Below are positions 11,501 to 24,092 of a DNA stretch of 64,000 nucleotides, piece after piece. A program made the translations under genes and the position numbers. Each line of letters opens with the position of its first letter. Position 1 is the first letter of the stretch. The stretch is from Gordius sp. MW1. Its lineage: Eukaryota; Nematomorpha; Gordioida; Gordea; Gordiidae. The notes under the pieces are model-generated. The model was not told where the DNA came from. It was given only the letters and a program-made list of their open reading frames with translations, and ran no database searches. The DNA is taken from positions 16,314,060 to 16,378,059 of the forward strand of contig OZ038529.1 of assembly GCA_964036665.1 (NCBI GenBank). The letters run 5' to 3'.

Positions 11501-13751
11501 ATAGAATCGAAAAAAATAAATATTTTTACCTCAAAATTTTTCACATATTTTCTTTCAACCGTATGTATCCGATGAAAGTTGTCGTTTTCAGACGTGGTTT
11601 CTATGATCCCAAGTAAAAATTTATAAGAATCTGAAAACTATTACCTTGAAATCATGATCGCATAGAGCCATTATTAAGCACTCACGTTGCGATACAACAA
11701 ACTAATCGCAACAATAAAACGTTGTCTTTTGTCAAAATGATAGTTCTCGCAGCTTAAAACCTCTTTTCGGAAGTCAATCGAGGATAATAGGATTCTCAAA
11801 TTGGCTTACTTTTATATATTTTTTTATGCTCTTTCACATAGAATCAAAAAAAATAAATATTTTTACCTAAAAATTTTTCACATATTTTTCTTTGAACCGT
11901 ATTCATCCGATGAAAGCTGTCGTTTTCAGACGTGGTTTCCATGATAAAAAGTAAAAATTTATCAGAATAAGAAAACTATTACTTTGATATCATGATCGCA
12001 TAATGCATTTTTGAAAAATTAAGCACTCACGTTGCGATACAACAAACTAATCGCAACAATAAAACGTTGTCTTTTGTCAAAATGATAGTTCTCGCAGCTT
12101 AAAACCTCTTTTCGGAAGTCAATCGAGGATAATAGGATTCTCAAATTGGCATACTTTTATATATTTTTTCATGCTCTTTCACATAGAATCGAAAAAAATA
12201 AATATTTTTACCTCAAAATTTTTCACATCTTTTCTTTCAACCGTATGCATCCGATGAAAGTTGTCGTTTTCAGACGTGGTTTCCATGATAAAAAGTAAAA
12301 ATTTATCAGAATCAGAAAACTATTACTTTTAAATCATGATCGCATAATGCATTTTTGAAAAATTAAGCACTCACGTTGCGATACAACAAACTAATCGCAA
12401 CAATAAAAGGTTGTCTTTTGTCAAAATGATAGTTCTCGCAGCTTAAAACCTCTTTGCGGAAGTCAATCGAGGATAATAGGATTCTCAGATTGGCTTACTT
12501 TTATATATTTTTTTACGCTCTTTCACATAGAATCGAAAAAAATAAATATTTTTACCTCAAAATTTTTCACATATTTTTCTTTGGACCGTTTTTATCCGAT
12601 GAAAGTTGTCGTTTTCAGACGTGGTTTCTATGATCCCAAGTAATAATTTATCAGTATCTGAAAACTATTACTTTGAAATCATGATCGCATAGAGCCATTT
12701 TCAAGGATTAAGCATCACGTTGCGATACAACAAACTAATCGCAACAAAGAAACGTTGTCTTTTGTCAAATGATAGTTCTCGCAGCTTAAAACCTCTTTTC
12801 GGAAGTCAATCGAGGATAATAGGATTCTCAAATTGGCTTACTTTTATATATTTTTTCATGCTCTTTCACATAGAATCGAAAAAAATAAATATTTTTACCT
12901 CAAAATTTTTCACATATTTTTCTTTGAACCGTATTCATCCGATGAAAGTTGTCGTTTTCAGACGTGGTTTCTATGATCCCAAGTAAAAATTTATCAGAAT
13001 CTAAAAACTATTACTTTGAAATCATAATCGCATAAAGCAGTTTTCAAAAATTAAGCACTCACGTTGCGATACAACAAACTTATCGCAACAATAAAACGTT
13101 GTCTTTTGTCAAAATAAATAGTTCTGGCAGCTTAAAACCTCTTTTCGGAAGTAAATCGAGGATAATAGGATTCTCAAATTGGCTTACTTTTATATTTTTT
13201 TTCATGCTCTTTCACATAGAATCGAAAAAAATAAATATTTTTACCTCAAAATTTTTCACATATTTTTCTTTCAACCGTATGTATCCGATGAAAGTTGTCG
13301 TTTTCAGAGTGGTTTCGATGATAATAAGTAAAATTTATCGGAATCAGAAAACTATTACTTTAAAATCATGATCGCATAGTGCATTTTTGAAAAATTAAGC
13401 ACTCACGTTGCGATACAACAAACTAATCGCAACAATAAAACGTTGTCTTTTGTCAAAATCATAGTTCTCGCAGCTTAAAACCTCTTTTCGGAAGTCAATC
13501 GAGGATAATAGGATTCTCAAATTGGCTTACTTTTATATATTTTTTCATGCTCTTTCACATAGAATCGAAAAAAATAAATATTTTTACCTCAAAATTTTTC
13601 ACATCTTTTTCTTTCAACCGTATGCATCCGATGAAAGTTGTCGTTTTCAGACGTGGTTTCCATGATAAAAAGTAAAAATTTATCAGAATCAGAAAACTAT
13701 TACTTTTAAATCATGATCGCATAATGCATTTTTGAAAAATTAAGCACTCAC
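8590..13751. repeat. HOR-A copy 2, 15 units, 5,162 bp, with three replaced units
   Basis: Unit starts: 8590, 8934, 9278, 9624, 9969, 10314, 10659, 11004, 11349, 11686, 12031, 12375, 12719, 13063, 13407. The length equals copy 1, but positions 5-7 read o/m, a, b where copies 1 and 3 read o, p, q. The a and b units match those at 326 and 671. The replacement conserved the unit count, so the 15-unit register is unbroken on both sides. Confidence 0.9.
9969..10313. repeat. Fusion monomer o/m at the replaced segment
   Basis: The 5' part matches the o unit at 4807 (seven T then atgctc, near 10101-10110). The 3' part matches m units (ttcaaccgtatgtatcc, cgatgataataag, cggaatcag). The switch lies in about 10111-10177. 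The following two units match 326 and 671, which themselves follow an m unit at the window start. Confidence 0.75.
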
Positions 13752-16165
13752 GTTGCGATACAACAAACTAATCGCAACAATAAAAGGTTGTCTTTTGTCA
13801 AAATGATAGTTCTCGCAGCTTAAAACCTCTTTGCGGAAGTCAATCGAGGATAATAGGATTCTCAGATTGGCTTACTTTTATATATTTTTTTACGCTCTTT
13901 CACATAGAATCGAAAAAAATAAATATTTTTACCTCAAAATTTTTCACATATTTTTCTTTGGACCGTTTTTATCCGATGAAAGTTGTCGTTTTCAGACGTG
14001 GTTTCTATGATCCCAAGTAATAATTTATCAGTATCTGAAAACTATTACTTTGAAATCATGATCGCATAGAGCCATTTTCAAGGATTAAGCATCACGTTGC
14101 GATACAACAAACTAATCGCAACAATGAAACGTTGTCTTTTGTCAAATGATAGTTCTCGCAGCTTAAAACCTCTTTTCGGAAGTCAATCGAGAATAATAGG
14201 ATTCTCAAATTGGCTTACTTTTATATATTTTTTCATGCTCTTTCACATAGAATCGAAAAAAATAAATATTTTTACCTCAAAATTTTTCACATATTTTTCT
14301 TTGAACCGTATTCATCCGATGAAAGTTGTCGTTTTCAGACGTGGTTTCTATGATCCCAAGTAAAAATTTATCAGAATCTAAAAACTATTACTTTGAAATC
14401 ATAATCGCATAAAGCAGTTTTCAAAAATTCAGCACTCACGTTGCGATACAACAAACTTATCGCAACAATAAAACGTTGTCTTTTGTCAAAATAAATAGTT
14501 CTGGCAGCTTAAAACCTCTTTTCGGAAGTAAATCGAGGATAATAGGATTCTCAAATTGGCTTACTTTTATATATTTTTTCATGCTCTTTCACATAGAATC
14601 GAAAAAAATAAATATTTTTACCTCAAAATTTTTCACATATTTTTCTTTCAACCGTATGTATCCGATGAAAGTTGTCGTTTTCAGACGTGGTTTCGATGAT
14701 AATAAGTAAAAATTTATCGGAATCAGAAAACTATTACTTTAAAATCATGATCGCATAGTGCATTTTTGAAAAATTAAGCACTCACGTTGCGATACAACAA
14801 ACTAATCGCAACAATAAAACGTTGTCTTTTGTCAAAATCATAGTTCTCGCAGCTTAAAACCTCTTTTCGGAAGTCAATAGAGGATAATAGGATTCTCAAA
14901 TTGGCTTACTTTTATATATTTTTTCATGCTCTTTCACATAGAATCGAAAAAAATAAATATTTTTATCTCAAAATTTTTCACATATTTTTCTTTGAACCGT
15001 ATTCATCCGATGAAAGATATCGTTTTCAGACGTGGTTTCTATGATCCCAAGTAAAAATTTATCAGAATCTGAAAACTATTACTTTGAAATCATGATCGCA
15101 TAGAGCCATTTTCAAAAATTAAGCACTCACGTTGCGATACAACAAACTAATCGCAACAATAAAACGTTGTCTTTTGTCAAAATGATAGTTCTCGCAGCTT
15201 AAAACCTCTTTTCGGAAGTCAATCGAGGATAATAGGATTCTCAAATTGGCTTACTTTTATATATTTTTTTATGCTCTTTCACATAGAATCGAAAAAAATA
15301 AATATTTTTACCTCAAAATTTTTCACATATTTTTCTTTGAACCGTTATCATCCGATGAAAGTTGTCGTTTTCAGACGTAGTTTCCATGATAAAAAGTAAA
15401 AATTTATCAGAATCAGAAAACTATTACTTTGATATCATGATTGCATAGTGCATTTTTGAAAAATTAAGCACTCACGTTGCGATACAACAAACTAATCGCA
15501 ACAATAAAACGTTATCTTTTGTCAAAATGTTAGTTCTCGCAGCTTAAAACCTCTTTTCGGAAGTCAATCGAGGATAATAGGATTCTCAAATTGGCTTACT
15601 TTTATATATTTTTTCATGCTCTTTCACATAGAATCGAAAAAAATAAATATTTTAACCTCGAAATTTTTCACATATTTTTCTTCGAACCGTATTCATCCGA
15701 TGAAAGATGTCGTTTTCAGACGTGGTTTCTATGATCCCAAGTAAAAATTTATCAGAATATGAAAACTATTACTTTGAAATCATGATCGCATAGAGCCATT
15801 TTCAAAAATTAAGCACTCACATTGCGATACAACAAACTAATCGCAACAAAAAAACGTTGTCTTTTGTCAAAATGATAGTTCTCGCAGCTTAAAACCTCTT
15901 TTCGGAAGTCAATCGAGGATAATAGGATTCTCAAATTGGCTTACTTTTATATATTTTTTCATGCTCTTTCACATAGAATCGAAAAAAATAAATATTTTGA
16001 CCTCGAAAATTTTCACATATTTTTCTTTGAACCGTATTCATCCGATGAAAGTTGTCGTTTTAAGACGTGGTTTCGATGATAAAAAGTAAAAATTTATCGG
16101 AATCAGAAAACTATTACTTTAAAATCATGATCGCATAGTGCATTTTTGAAAAATTAAGCACTCAC
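13752..16165. repeat. HOR-A copy 3, partial (7 units)
   Basis: Unit starts: 13752, 14096, 14440, 14786, 15131, 15476, 15821, ordered h l m n o p q. They lie exactly 5,162 bp after the copy 2 start and 10,324 bp after copy 1 (for example 4807 to 15131). The original o-p-q segment is present again. After q the order changes to m instead of c, so the third copy is incomplete. Confidence 0.88.
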
Positions 16166-17546
16166 GTTGCGATACAACAAACTTATCGCAACAATAAAAC
16201 GTTGTCTTTTGTCAAAATAAATAGTTCTGGCAGCTTAAAACCTCTTTTCGGAAGTAAATCGAGGATAATAGGATTCTCAAATTGGCTTACTTTTATATAT
16301 TTTTTCATGCTCTTTCACATAGAATCGAAAAAAATAAATATTTTTACCTCAAAATTTTTCACATATTTTTCTTTCAACCGTATGTATCCGATGAAAGTTG
16401 TCGTTTTCAGACGTGGTTTCGATGATAATAAGTAAAAATTTATCGGAATCAGAAAACTATTACTTTAAAATCATGATCGCATAGTGCATTTTTGAAAAAT
16501 TAAGCACTCACGTTGCGATACAACAAACTAATCGCAACAATAAAACGTTGTCTTTTGTCAAAATCATAGTTCTCGCAGCTTAAAACCTCTTTTCGGAAGT
16601 CAATAGAGGATAATAGGATTCTCAAATTGGCTTACTTTTATATATTTTTTCATGCTCTTTCACATAGAATCGAAAAAAATAAATATTTTTATCTCAAAAT
16701 TTTTCACATATTTTTCTTTGAACCGTATTCATCCGATGAAAGTTGTCGTTTTCAGACGTAGTTTCCATGATAAAAAGTAAAAATTTATCAGAATCAGAAA
16801 ACTATTACTTTGATATCATGATCGCATAGTGCATTTTTGAAAAATTAAGCACTCACGTTGCGATACAACAAACTAATCGCAACAATAAAACGTTGTCTTT
16901 TGTCAAAATGTTAGTTCTCGCAGCTTAAAACCTCTTTTCGGAAGTCAATCGAGGATAATAGGATTCTCAAATTGGCTTACTTTTATATATTTTTTCATGC
17001 TCTTTCACATAGAATCGAAAAAAATAAATATTTTAACCTCGAAATTTTTCACATATTTTTCTTCGAACCGTATTCATCCGATGAAAGATGTCGTTTTCAG
17101 ACGTGGTTTCTATGATCCCAAGTAAAAATTTATCAGAATATGAAAACTATTACTTTGAAATCATGATCGCATAGAGCCATTTTCAAAAATTAAGCACTCA
17201 CATTGCGATACAACAAACTAATCGCAACAAAAAAACGTTGTCTTTTGTCAAAATGATAGTTCTCGCAGCTTAAAACCTCTTTTCGGAAGTCAATCGAGGA
17301 TAATAGGATTCTCAAATTGGCTTACTTTTATATATTTTTTCATGCTCTTTCACATAGAATCGAAAAAAATAAATATTTTGACCTCGAAAATTTTCACATA
17401 TTTTTCTTTGAACCGTATTCATCCGATGAAAGTTGTCGTTTTAAGACGTGGTTTCGATGATAAAAAGTAAAAATTTATCGGAATCAGAAAACTATTACTT
17501 TAAAATCATGATCGCATAGTGCATTTTTGAAAAATTAAGCACTCAC
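16166..17546. repeat. Local 4-unit duplication at the end of domain A
   Basis: Units 16166 (m), 16512 (n/o fusion), 16857 (p), 17202 (q). The p and q units repeat those at 15476 and 15821 with 1,381 bp spacing, including the rare aaaatgttag and attgcgat markers. The n/o fusion shows that one unit was lost while the block was copied. Confidence 0.82.
16512..16856. repeat. Fusion monomer n/o
   Basis: The n-type markers (aaaatcatag, caatagagg, atctcaaaa) continue to about 16693. From 16743 the unit is o-type (gttgtcg, cgtagtttccatgataaaaag, gatatcatg). Separate n and o units stand next to each other at 14786 and 15131, so this is a one-unit deletion product. Confidence 0.75.
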
Positions 17547-18925
17547 GTTGCGATACAACAAACTAATCGCAACAATAAAACGTTGTCTTTTGTCAAAATG
17601 ATAGTTCTCGCAGCTTAAAACCTCTTTTCGGAGTCAATCGAGGATAATAGGATTCTCAAATTGGCTTACTTTTATATATTTTTTCATGCTCTTTCACATA
17701 GAATCGAAATAAATAAATATTTTTACCTCAAAATTTTTCACATATTTTCTTTGAACCGTATTCATCCGATGAAAGTTGTCGTTTTAAGACGTGGTTTCGA
17801 TGATAAAAAGTAAAAATTTATCAGAATCAGAAAACTATTACTTTAAAATCATGATCGCATAGTGCATTTTTGAAAAATTAAGCACTCACGTTGCGATACA
17901 ACAAACTAATCGCAACAAAAAAACGTTGTCTTTTGTCAAAATGAATAGTTCTGGCAGCTTAAAACCTCTTTTCGGAAGTCAATCGAGGATAATAGGATTC
18001 TCAAATTGGCTTACTTTTATATATTTTTTCATGCTCTTTCACACAGAATCGACTAAAATAAATATTTTTCCCTCAAAATTTTCACATATTTTTCTTTGAA
18101 CCGTATTCATCCGATGAAAGTTGTCGTTTTCAGACGTGGTTTCCATGATAAAAAGTAAAAATTTATCAGAATCAGAAAACTATTACTTTGATATCATGAT
18201 CGCATAATGCATTTTTGAAAAATTAAGCACTCACGTTGCGATACAACAAACTTATCGCAACAATAAAACGTTGTCTTTTGTCAAAATAAATAGTTCTCGC
18301 AGCTTAAAACCTCTTTTCGGAAGTCAATCGAGGATAATAGGATTCTCAAATTGGCTTACTTTTATATATTTTTTCATGCTCTTTCACATAGAATCGAAAA
18401 AAATAAATATTTTGACCTCGAAAATTTTCACATATTTTTCTTTGAACCGTATTCATCCGATGAAAGTTGTAGTTTTAAGACGTGGTTTCGATGATAAAAA
18501 GTAAAAATTTATCAGAATCAGAAAACTATTACTTTAAAATCATGATCGCATAGTGCATTTTTGAAAAATTAAGCACTCACGTTGCGATACAACAAACTAA
18601 TCGCAACAATAAAACGTTGTCTTTTGTCAAAATGATAGTTCTCGCAGCTTAAAACCTCTTTTCGGAAGTCAATCGAGGATAATAGGATTCTCAAATTGGC
18701 TTACTTTTATATATTTTTTCATGCTCTTTCACATAGAATCGAAAAAAATAAATATTTTTATCTCAAAATTTTTCACATATTTTTCTTTGAACCGTATTCA
18801 TCCGATGAAAGATATCGTTTTCAGACGTGGTTTCTATGATCCCAAGTAAAAATTTATCAGAATCAGAAAACTATTACTTTTAAATCATGATCGCATAATG
18901 CATTTTTGAAAAATTAAGCACTCAC
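17547..18925. repeat. Mixed zone, four mosaic units
   Basis: Units start at 17547, 17890, 18235 and 18581. The 17890 unit has rare markers (aatgaatag, cacacagaatcgac, tttccctc) shared only with the unit at 20649. The 18235 unit combines an m-like start (cttatcgc, ataaatag) with a q-like second half (ttttgacctcg, ttttaagacg). No repeating order is visible here. Confidence 0.7.
18581..18925. repeat. Fusion monomer n-type / g- or k-type
   Basis: It matches n units through atctcaaaa, gatatcg and ctatgatcccaag (to about 18846). It then changes to tcagaaaac and ttttaaatcatg, as in g and k units. The next unit is h, the normal follower of g or k. The switch is confined to about 18847-18865, the shortest breakpoint interval in domain A. 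Confidence 0.65.
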
Positions 18926-20993
18926 GTTGCGATACAACAAACTAATCGCAACAATAAAAGGTTGTCTTTTGTCAAAATGATAGTTCTCGCAGCTTAAAAC
19001 CTCTTTGCGGAAGTCAATCGAGGATAATAGGATTCTCAGATTGGCTTACTTTTATATATTTTTTTACGCTCTTTCACATAGAATCGAAAAAAATAAATAT
19101 TTTTACCTCAAAATTTTCACATATTTTTCTTTGGACCGTTTTTATCCGATGAAAGTTGTCGTTTTCAGACGTGGTTTCTATGATCCCAAGTAATAATTTA
19201 TCAGTATCTGAAAACTATTACTTTGAAATCATGATCGCATAGAGCCATTTTCAAGGATTAAGCATCACGTTGCGATACAACAAACTAATCGCAACAATGA
19301 AACGTTGTAATTTGTCAAATGATAGTTCTCGCAGCTTAAAACCTCTTTTCGGAAGTCAATCGAAAATAATAGGATTCTCAAATTGGCTTACTTTTATATA
19401 TTTTTTCATGCTCTTTCACGTAGAATCGAAAAAAATAAATATTTTTACCTCAAAATTTTTCACATATTTTTCTTTGAACCGTATTCATCCGATGAAAGTT
19501 GTCGTTTTCAGACGTGGTTTCTATGATCCCAAGTAAAAATTTATCAGAATCTAAAAACTATTACTTTGAAATCATAATCGCATAAAGCAGTTTTCAAAAA
19601 TTCAGCACTCACGTTGCGATACAACAAACTTATCGCAACAATAAAACGTTGTCTTTTGTCAAAATAAATAGTTCTGGCAGCTTAAAACCTCTTTTCGGAA
19701 GTAAATCGAGGATAATAGGATTCTCAAATTGGCTTACTTTTATATATTTTTTCATGCTCTTTCACATAGAATCGAAAAAAATAAATATTTTTACCTCAAA
19801 ATTTTTCACATATTTTTCTTTCAACCGTATGTATCCGATGAAAGTTGTCGTTTTCAGACGTGGTTTCGATGATAATAAGTAAAAATTTATCGGAATCAGA
19901 AAACTATTACTTTAAAATCATGATCGCATAGTGCATTTTTGAAAAATTAAGCACTCACGTTGCGATACAACAAACTAATCGCAACAATAAAACGTTGTCT
20001 TTTTTCAAAATCATAGTTCTCGCAGCTTAAAACCTCTTTTCGGAAGTCAATAGAGGATAATAGGATTCTCAAATTGGCTTACTTTTATATATTTTTTCAT
20101 GCTCTTTCACATAGAATCGAAAAAAATAAATATTTTTATCTCAAAATTTTTCACATATTTTTCTTTGAACCGTATTCATCCGATGAAAGATATCGTTTTC
20201 AGACGTGGTTTCTATGATCCCAAGTAAAAATTTATCAGAATCTGAAAACTATTACTTTGAAATCATGATCGCATAGAGCCATTTTCAAAAATTAAGCACT
20301 CACATTGCGATACAACAAACTAATCGCAACAAAAAAACGTTGTCTTTTGTCAAAATGATAGTTCTCGCAGCTTAAAACCTCTTTTCGGAAGTCAATCGAG
20401 GATAATAGGATTCTCAAATTGGCTTACTTTTATATATTTTTTCATGCTCTTTCACATAGAATCGAAAAAAATAAATATTTTGACCTCGAAAATTTTCACA
20501 TATTTTTCTTTGAACCGTATTCATCCGATGAAAGTTGTCGTTTTAAGACGTGGTTTCGATGATAAAAAGTAAAAATTTATCGGAATCAGAAAACTATTAC
20601 TTTAAAATCATGATCGCATAGTGCATTTTTGAAAAATTAAGCACTCACGTTGCGATACAACAAACTAATCGCAACAATAAAACGTTGTCTTTTGTCAAAA
20701 TGAATAGTTCTGGCAGCTTAAAACCTCTTTTCGGAAGTCAATCGAGGATAATAGGATTCTCAAATTGGCTTACTTTTATATATTTTTTCATGCTCTTTCA
20801 CACAGAATCGACTAAAATAAATATTTTTCCCTCAAAATTTTCACATATTTTTCTTTGAACCGTATTCATCCGATGAAAGTTGTCGTTTTCAGACGTGGTT
20901 TCCATGATAAAAAGTAAAAATTTATCAGAATCAGAAAACTATTACTTTGATATCATGATCGCATAATGCATTTTTGAAAAATTAAGCACTCAC
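18926..20993. repeat. Displaced HOR-A fragment (6 units)
   Basis: Units at 18926, 19269, 19613, 19959, 20304 and 20649 read h l m n q r. The first four match the HOR-A order. The o and p units expected before q are absent, although q and its attgcgat variant are kept. Small private changes (caatcgaaaataatag at the 19269 unit, cacgtagaatcg near 19418) show that it has been separate for some time. Confidence 0.78.
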
Positions 20994-23900
20994 GTCGCGA
21001 TACAACAAACTAATCGCAACAATAAAACGTTGTCTTTTGTCAAAATGTTAGTTCTCGCAGCTTAAAACCTCTTTTCGGAAGTCAATCGAGGATAATAAGA
21101 TTCTCAAATTGGCTTACTTTTATATATTTTTTCATGCTCTTTCACATAGAATCGAAAAAAATAAATATTTTGACCTCGAAAATTTTCACATATTTTTCTT
21201 TGAACCGTATTCATCCGATGAAAGTTGTCGTTTTAAGACGTGGTTTCGATGATAAAAAGTAAAAATTTATCAGAATCAGAAAACTATTACTTTAAAATCA
21301 TGATCGCATAGTGCATTTTTGAAAAACTAAGCACTCACGTTGCGATACAACAAACTAATCGCAACAATAAAACGTTGTCTTTTGTCAAAATGATAGTTCT
21401 CGCAGCTTAAAACCTCTTTTCGGAAGTCAATCGAGGATAATAGGATTCTCAAATTGGCTTACTTTTATATATTTTTTCATGCTCTTTCACATAGAATCGA
21501 CAAAAATAAATATTTTTACCTCAAAATTTTACACATATTTTCTTTGAACCGTATGCATCCGATGAAAGTTGTCGTTTTCAGACGTGGTTTCGATGATAAA
21601 AAGTAAAAATTTATCAGAATCAGAAAACTATTACTTTAAAATCATGATCGCATAGTGCATTTTTGAAAAATTGAGCACTCACGTTGCGATACAACAAACT
21701 AATCGCAACAATAAAACGTTGTCTTTTGTCAAATGATAGTTCTCGCAGCTTAAAATCTCTTTTCGGAAGTCAATCGAGGATAATAGGATTCTCAAATTGG
21801 CTTACTTTTATATTTTTTTCATGCTCTTTCACATAGAATCGAAAAAAATAAATATTTTTACCTCAAAATTTTTCACATATTTTTCTTTGAACCGTATTCA
21901 TCCGATGAAAGTTGTCGGTTTCAGACGTGGTTTCTATGATCCCAAGTAAAAATTTATCAGAATCTAAAAACTATTACTTTGAAATCATAATCGCATAGAG
22001 CAGTTTTCAAAAATTCAGCACTCACGTTGCGATACAACAAATTAATCGCAACAATAAAACGTTGTCTTTTGTCAAAATAAATAGTTCTGGCAGCTTAAAA
22101 CCTCTTTTCGGAAGTAAATCGAGGATAATAGGATTCTCAAATTGGCTTACTTTTATATATTTTTTCATGCTCTTTCACACAGAATCGACAAAAATAAATA
22201 TTTTTACCTCAAAATTTTTTACATATTTTTCTTTGAACCGTATTCATCCGATATGAAAGTTGTCGTTTTCAGACGTGGTTTCCATGATAAAAAGTAAAAA
22301 TTTATCAGAATCAGAAAACTATTACTTTGATATCATGATCGCATAATGCATTTTTGAAAAATTAAGCACTCACGTTGCGATACAACAAACTAATCGCAAC
22401 AATAAAACGTTGTCTTTTGTCAAAATGATAGTTCTCGCAGCTTAAAACCTCTTTTCGGAAGTCAATCGAGGATAATAGGATTCTCAAATTGGCTTACTTT
22501 TATATATTTTTTCTTGCTCTTTCACATAGAATCGAAAAAAAAAAATATTTTTACCTCAAAAGTTTTCACATATTTTTCTTTCAACCGTATGCATCCGATG
22601 AAAGTTGTCGTTTTCAGACGTGGTTTCCATGATAAAAAGTAAAAATTTATCAGAATCAGAAAACTATTACTTTGAAATCATGATCGCATAATGCATTTTT
22701 GAAAAATTAAGCACTCACGTTGCGATACAACAAACTAATCGCAACAATAAAAGGTTGTCTTTTGTCAAAATGATAGTTCTCGCAGCTTAAAACCTCTTTG
22801 CGGAAGTCAATCGAGGATAATAGGATTCTCAAATTGGCTTACTTTTATATATTTTTTCATGCTCTTTCACATAGAATCGACAAAAATAAATATTTTTACC
22901 CCAAAATTTTTCACATATTTTTCTTTGAACCGTACTCATCCGATGAAAGATGTCGTTTTCAGGCGTGGTTTCTATGATCCCAAGTAAAAATTTATCAGAA
23001 TCTGAAAACTATTACTTTGAAATCATGATCGCATAGAGCCATTTTCAAAAATTAAGCACTCACGTTGCGATACAACAAACTAATCGCAACAATAAAACGT
23101 TGTCTTTTGTCAAAATGATAGTTCTCGCAGCTTAAAACCTCTTTTCGGAAGTCAATCGAGGATAATAGGATTCTCAAATCGGCTTACTTTTATATATTTT
23201 TTCATGCTATTTTACATAGAATCGAAAAAAATAAATATTTTTACCTCAAAATTTTTCACATATTTTTCTTTGAACCGTATGCATCCGATGAAAGTTGTCG
23301 TTTTCAGACGTGGTTTCGATGATAAAAAGTAAAAATTTATCAGAATCAGAAAACTATTACTTTAAAATAATAATCGCATAGAGCAGTTTTCAAAAATTTA
23401 GCACTCACGTTGCGATACAACAAACTAATCGCAACAATAAAACGTTGTCTTTTGTCAAAATAAATAGTTCTGGATGCTTAAAACCTCTTTTCGGAAGTCA
23501 ATCGAGGATAATAGGATTCTCAAATTGGCTTACTTGTATATATTTTTTCCAGCTCTTTCACATAAAAACGAAAAGAATAAATTTTTTTACCTCAAAATTT
23601 TTCACATATTTTTCTTTGAACCGTATTCATCCGATGAAAGTTGTCGTTTTCAGACGTGGTTTCCATGATAAAAAGTAAAATTTATCAGAATCAGAAAACT
23701 ATTACTTTGAAATCATGATCGCATAATGTGAAAAATTAAGCACTCACGTTGCGATACAACAAACTAATCGCAACAATAAAACGTTGTCTTTTGTCAAAAT
23801 GATAGTTCTCGCAGCTTAAAACCTCTTTTCGGAAGTCAATCGAGGATAATAGGATTCTCAAATTGGCTTACTTTTATATATTTTTTCATGCTCTTTCACA

Positions 23901-24092
23901 TAGAATCGAAAAAAATAAATATTTTTACCTCAAAATTTTTCACATATTTTTCTTTGGACAGTATTCATCCGATGAAAGTTGTCGTTTTCAGACGTGGTTT
24001 CTATGATCCCAAGTAATAATTTATCAGAATCTGAAAACTATTACTTTGAAATCATGATCGCATAATGCATTTTTGAAAAATTAAGCACTCAC
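20994..24092. repeat. Divergent units without a repeating order
   Basis: Units start at 20994, 21339, 21683, 22026, 22374, 22719, 23064, 23409 and 23748. Each carries private differences, for example gtcgcgat (20994), ttgagcac (21671), gatatgaaag (22250), caggcgtgg (22960) and tacttgtat (23533). The 23409 unit introduces the z markers (cataaaaacg, aaatttttttacc, taatgtgaaaaatt) that recur in later domains. This is the least homogenised part of the window. Confidence 0.75.
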
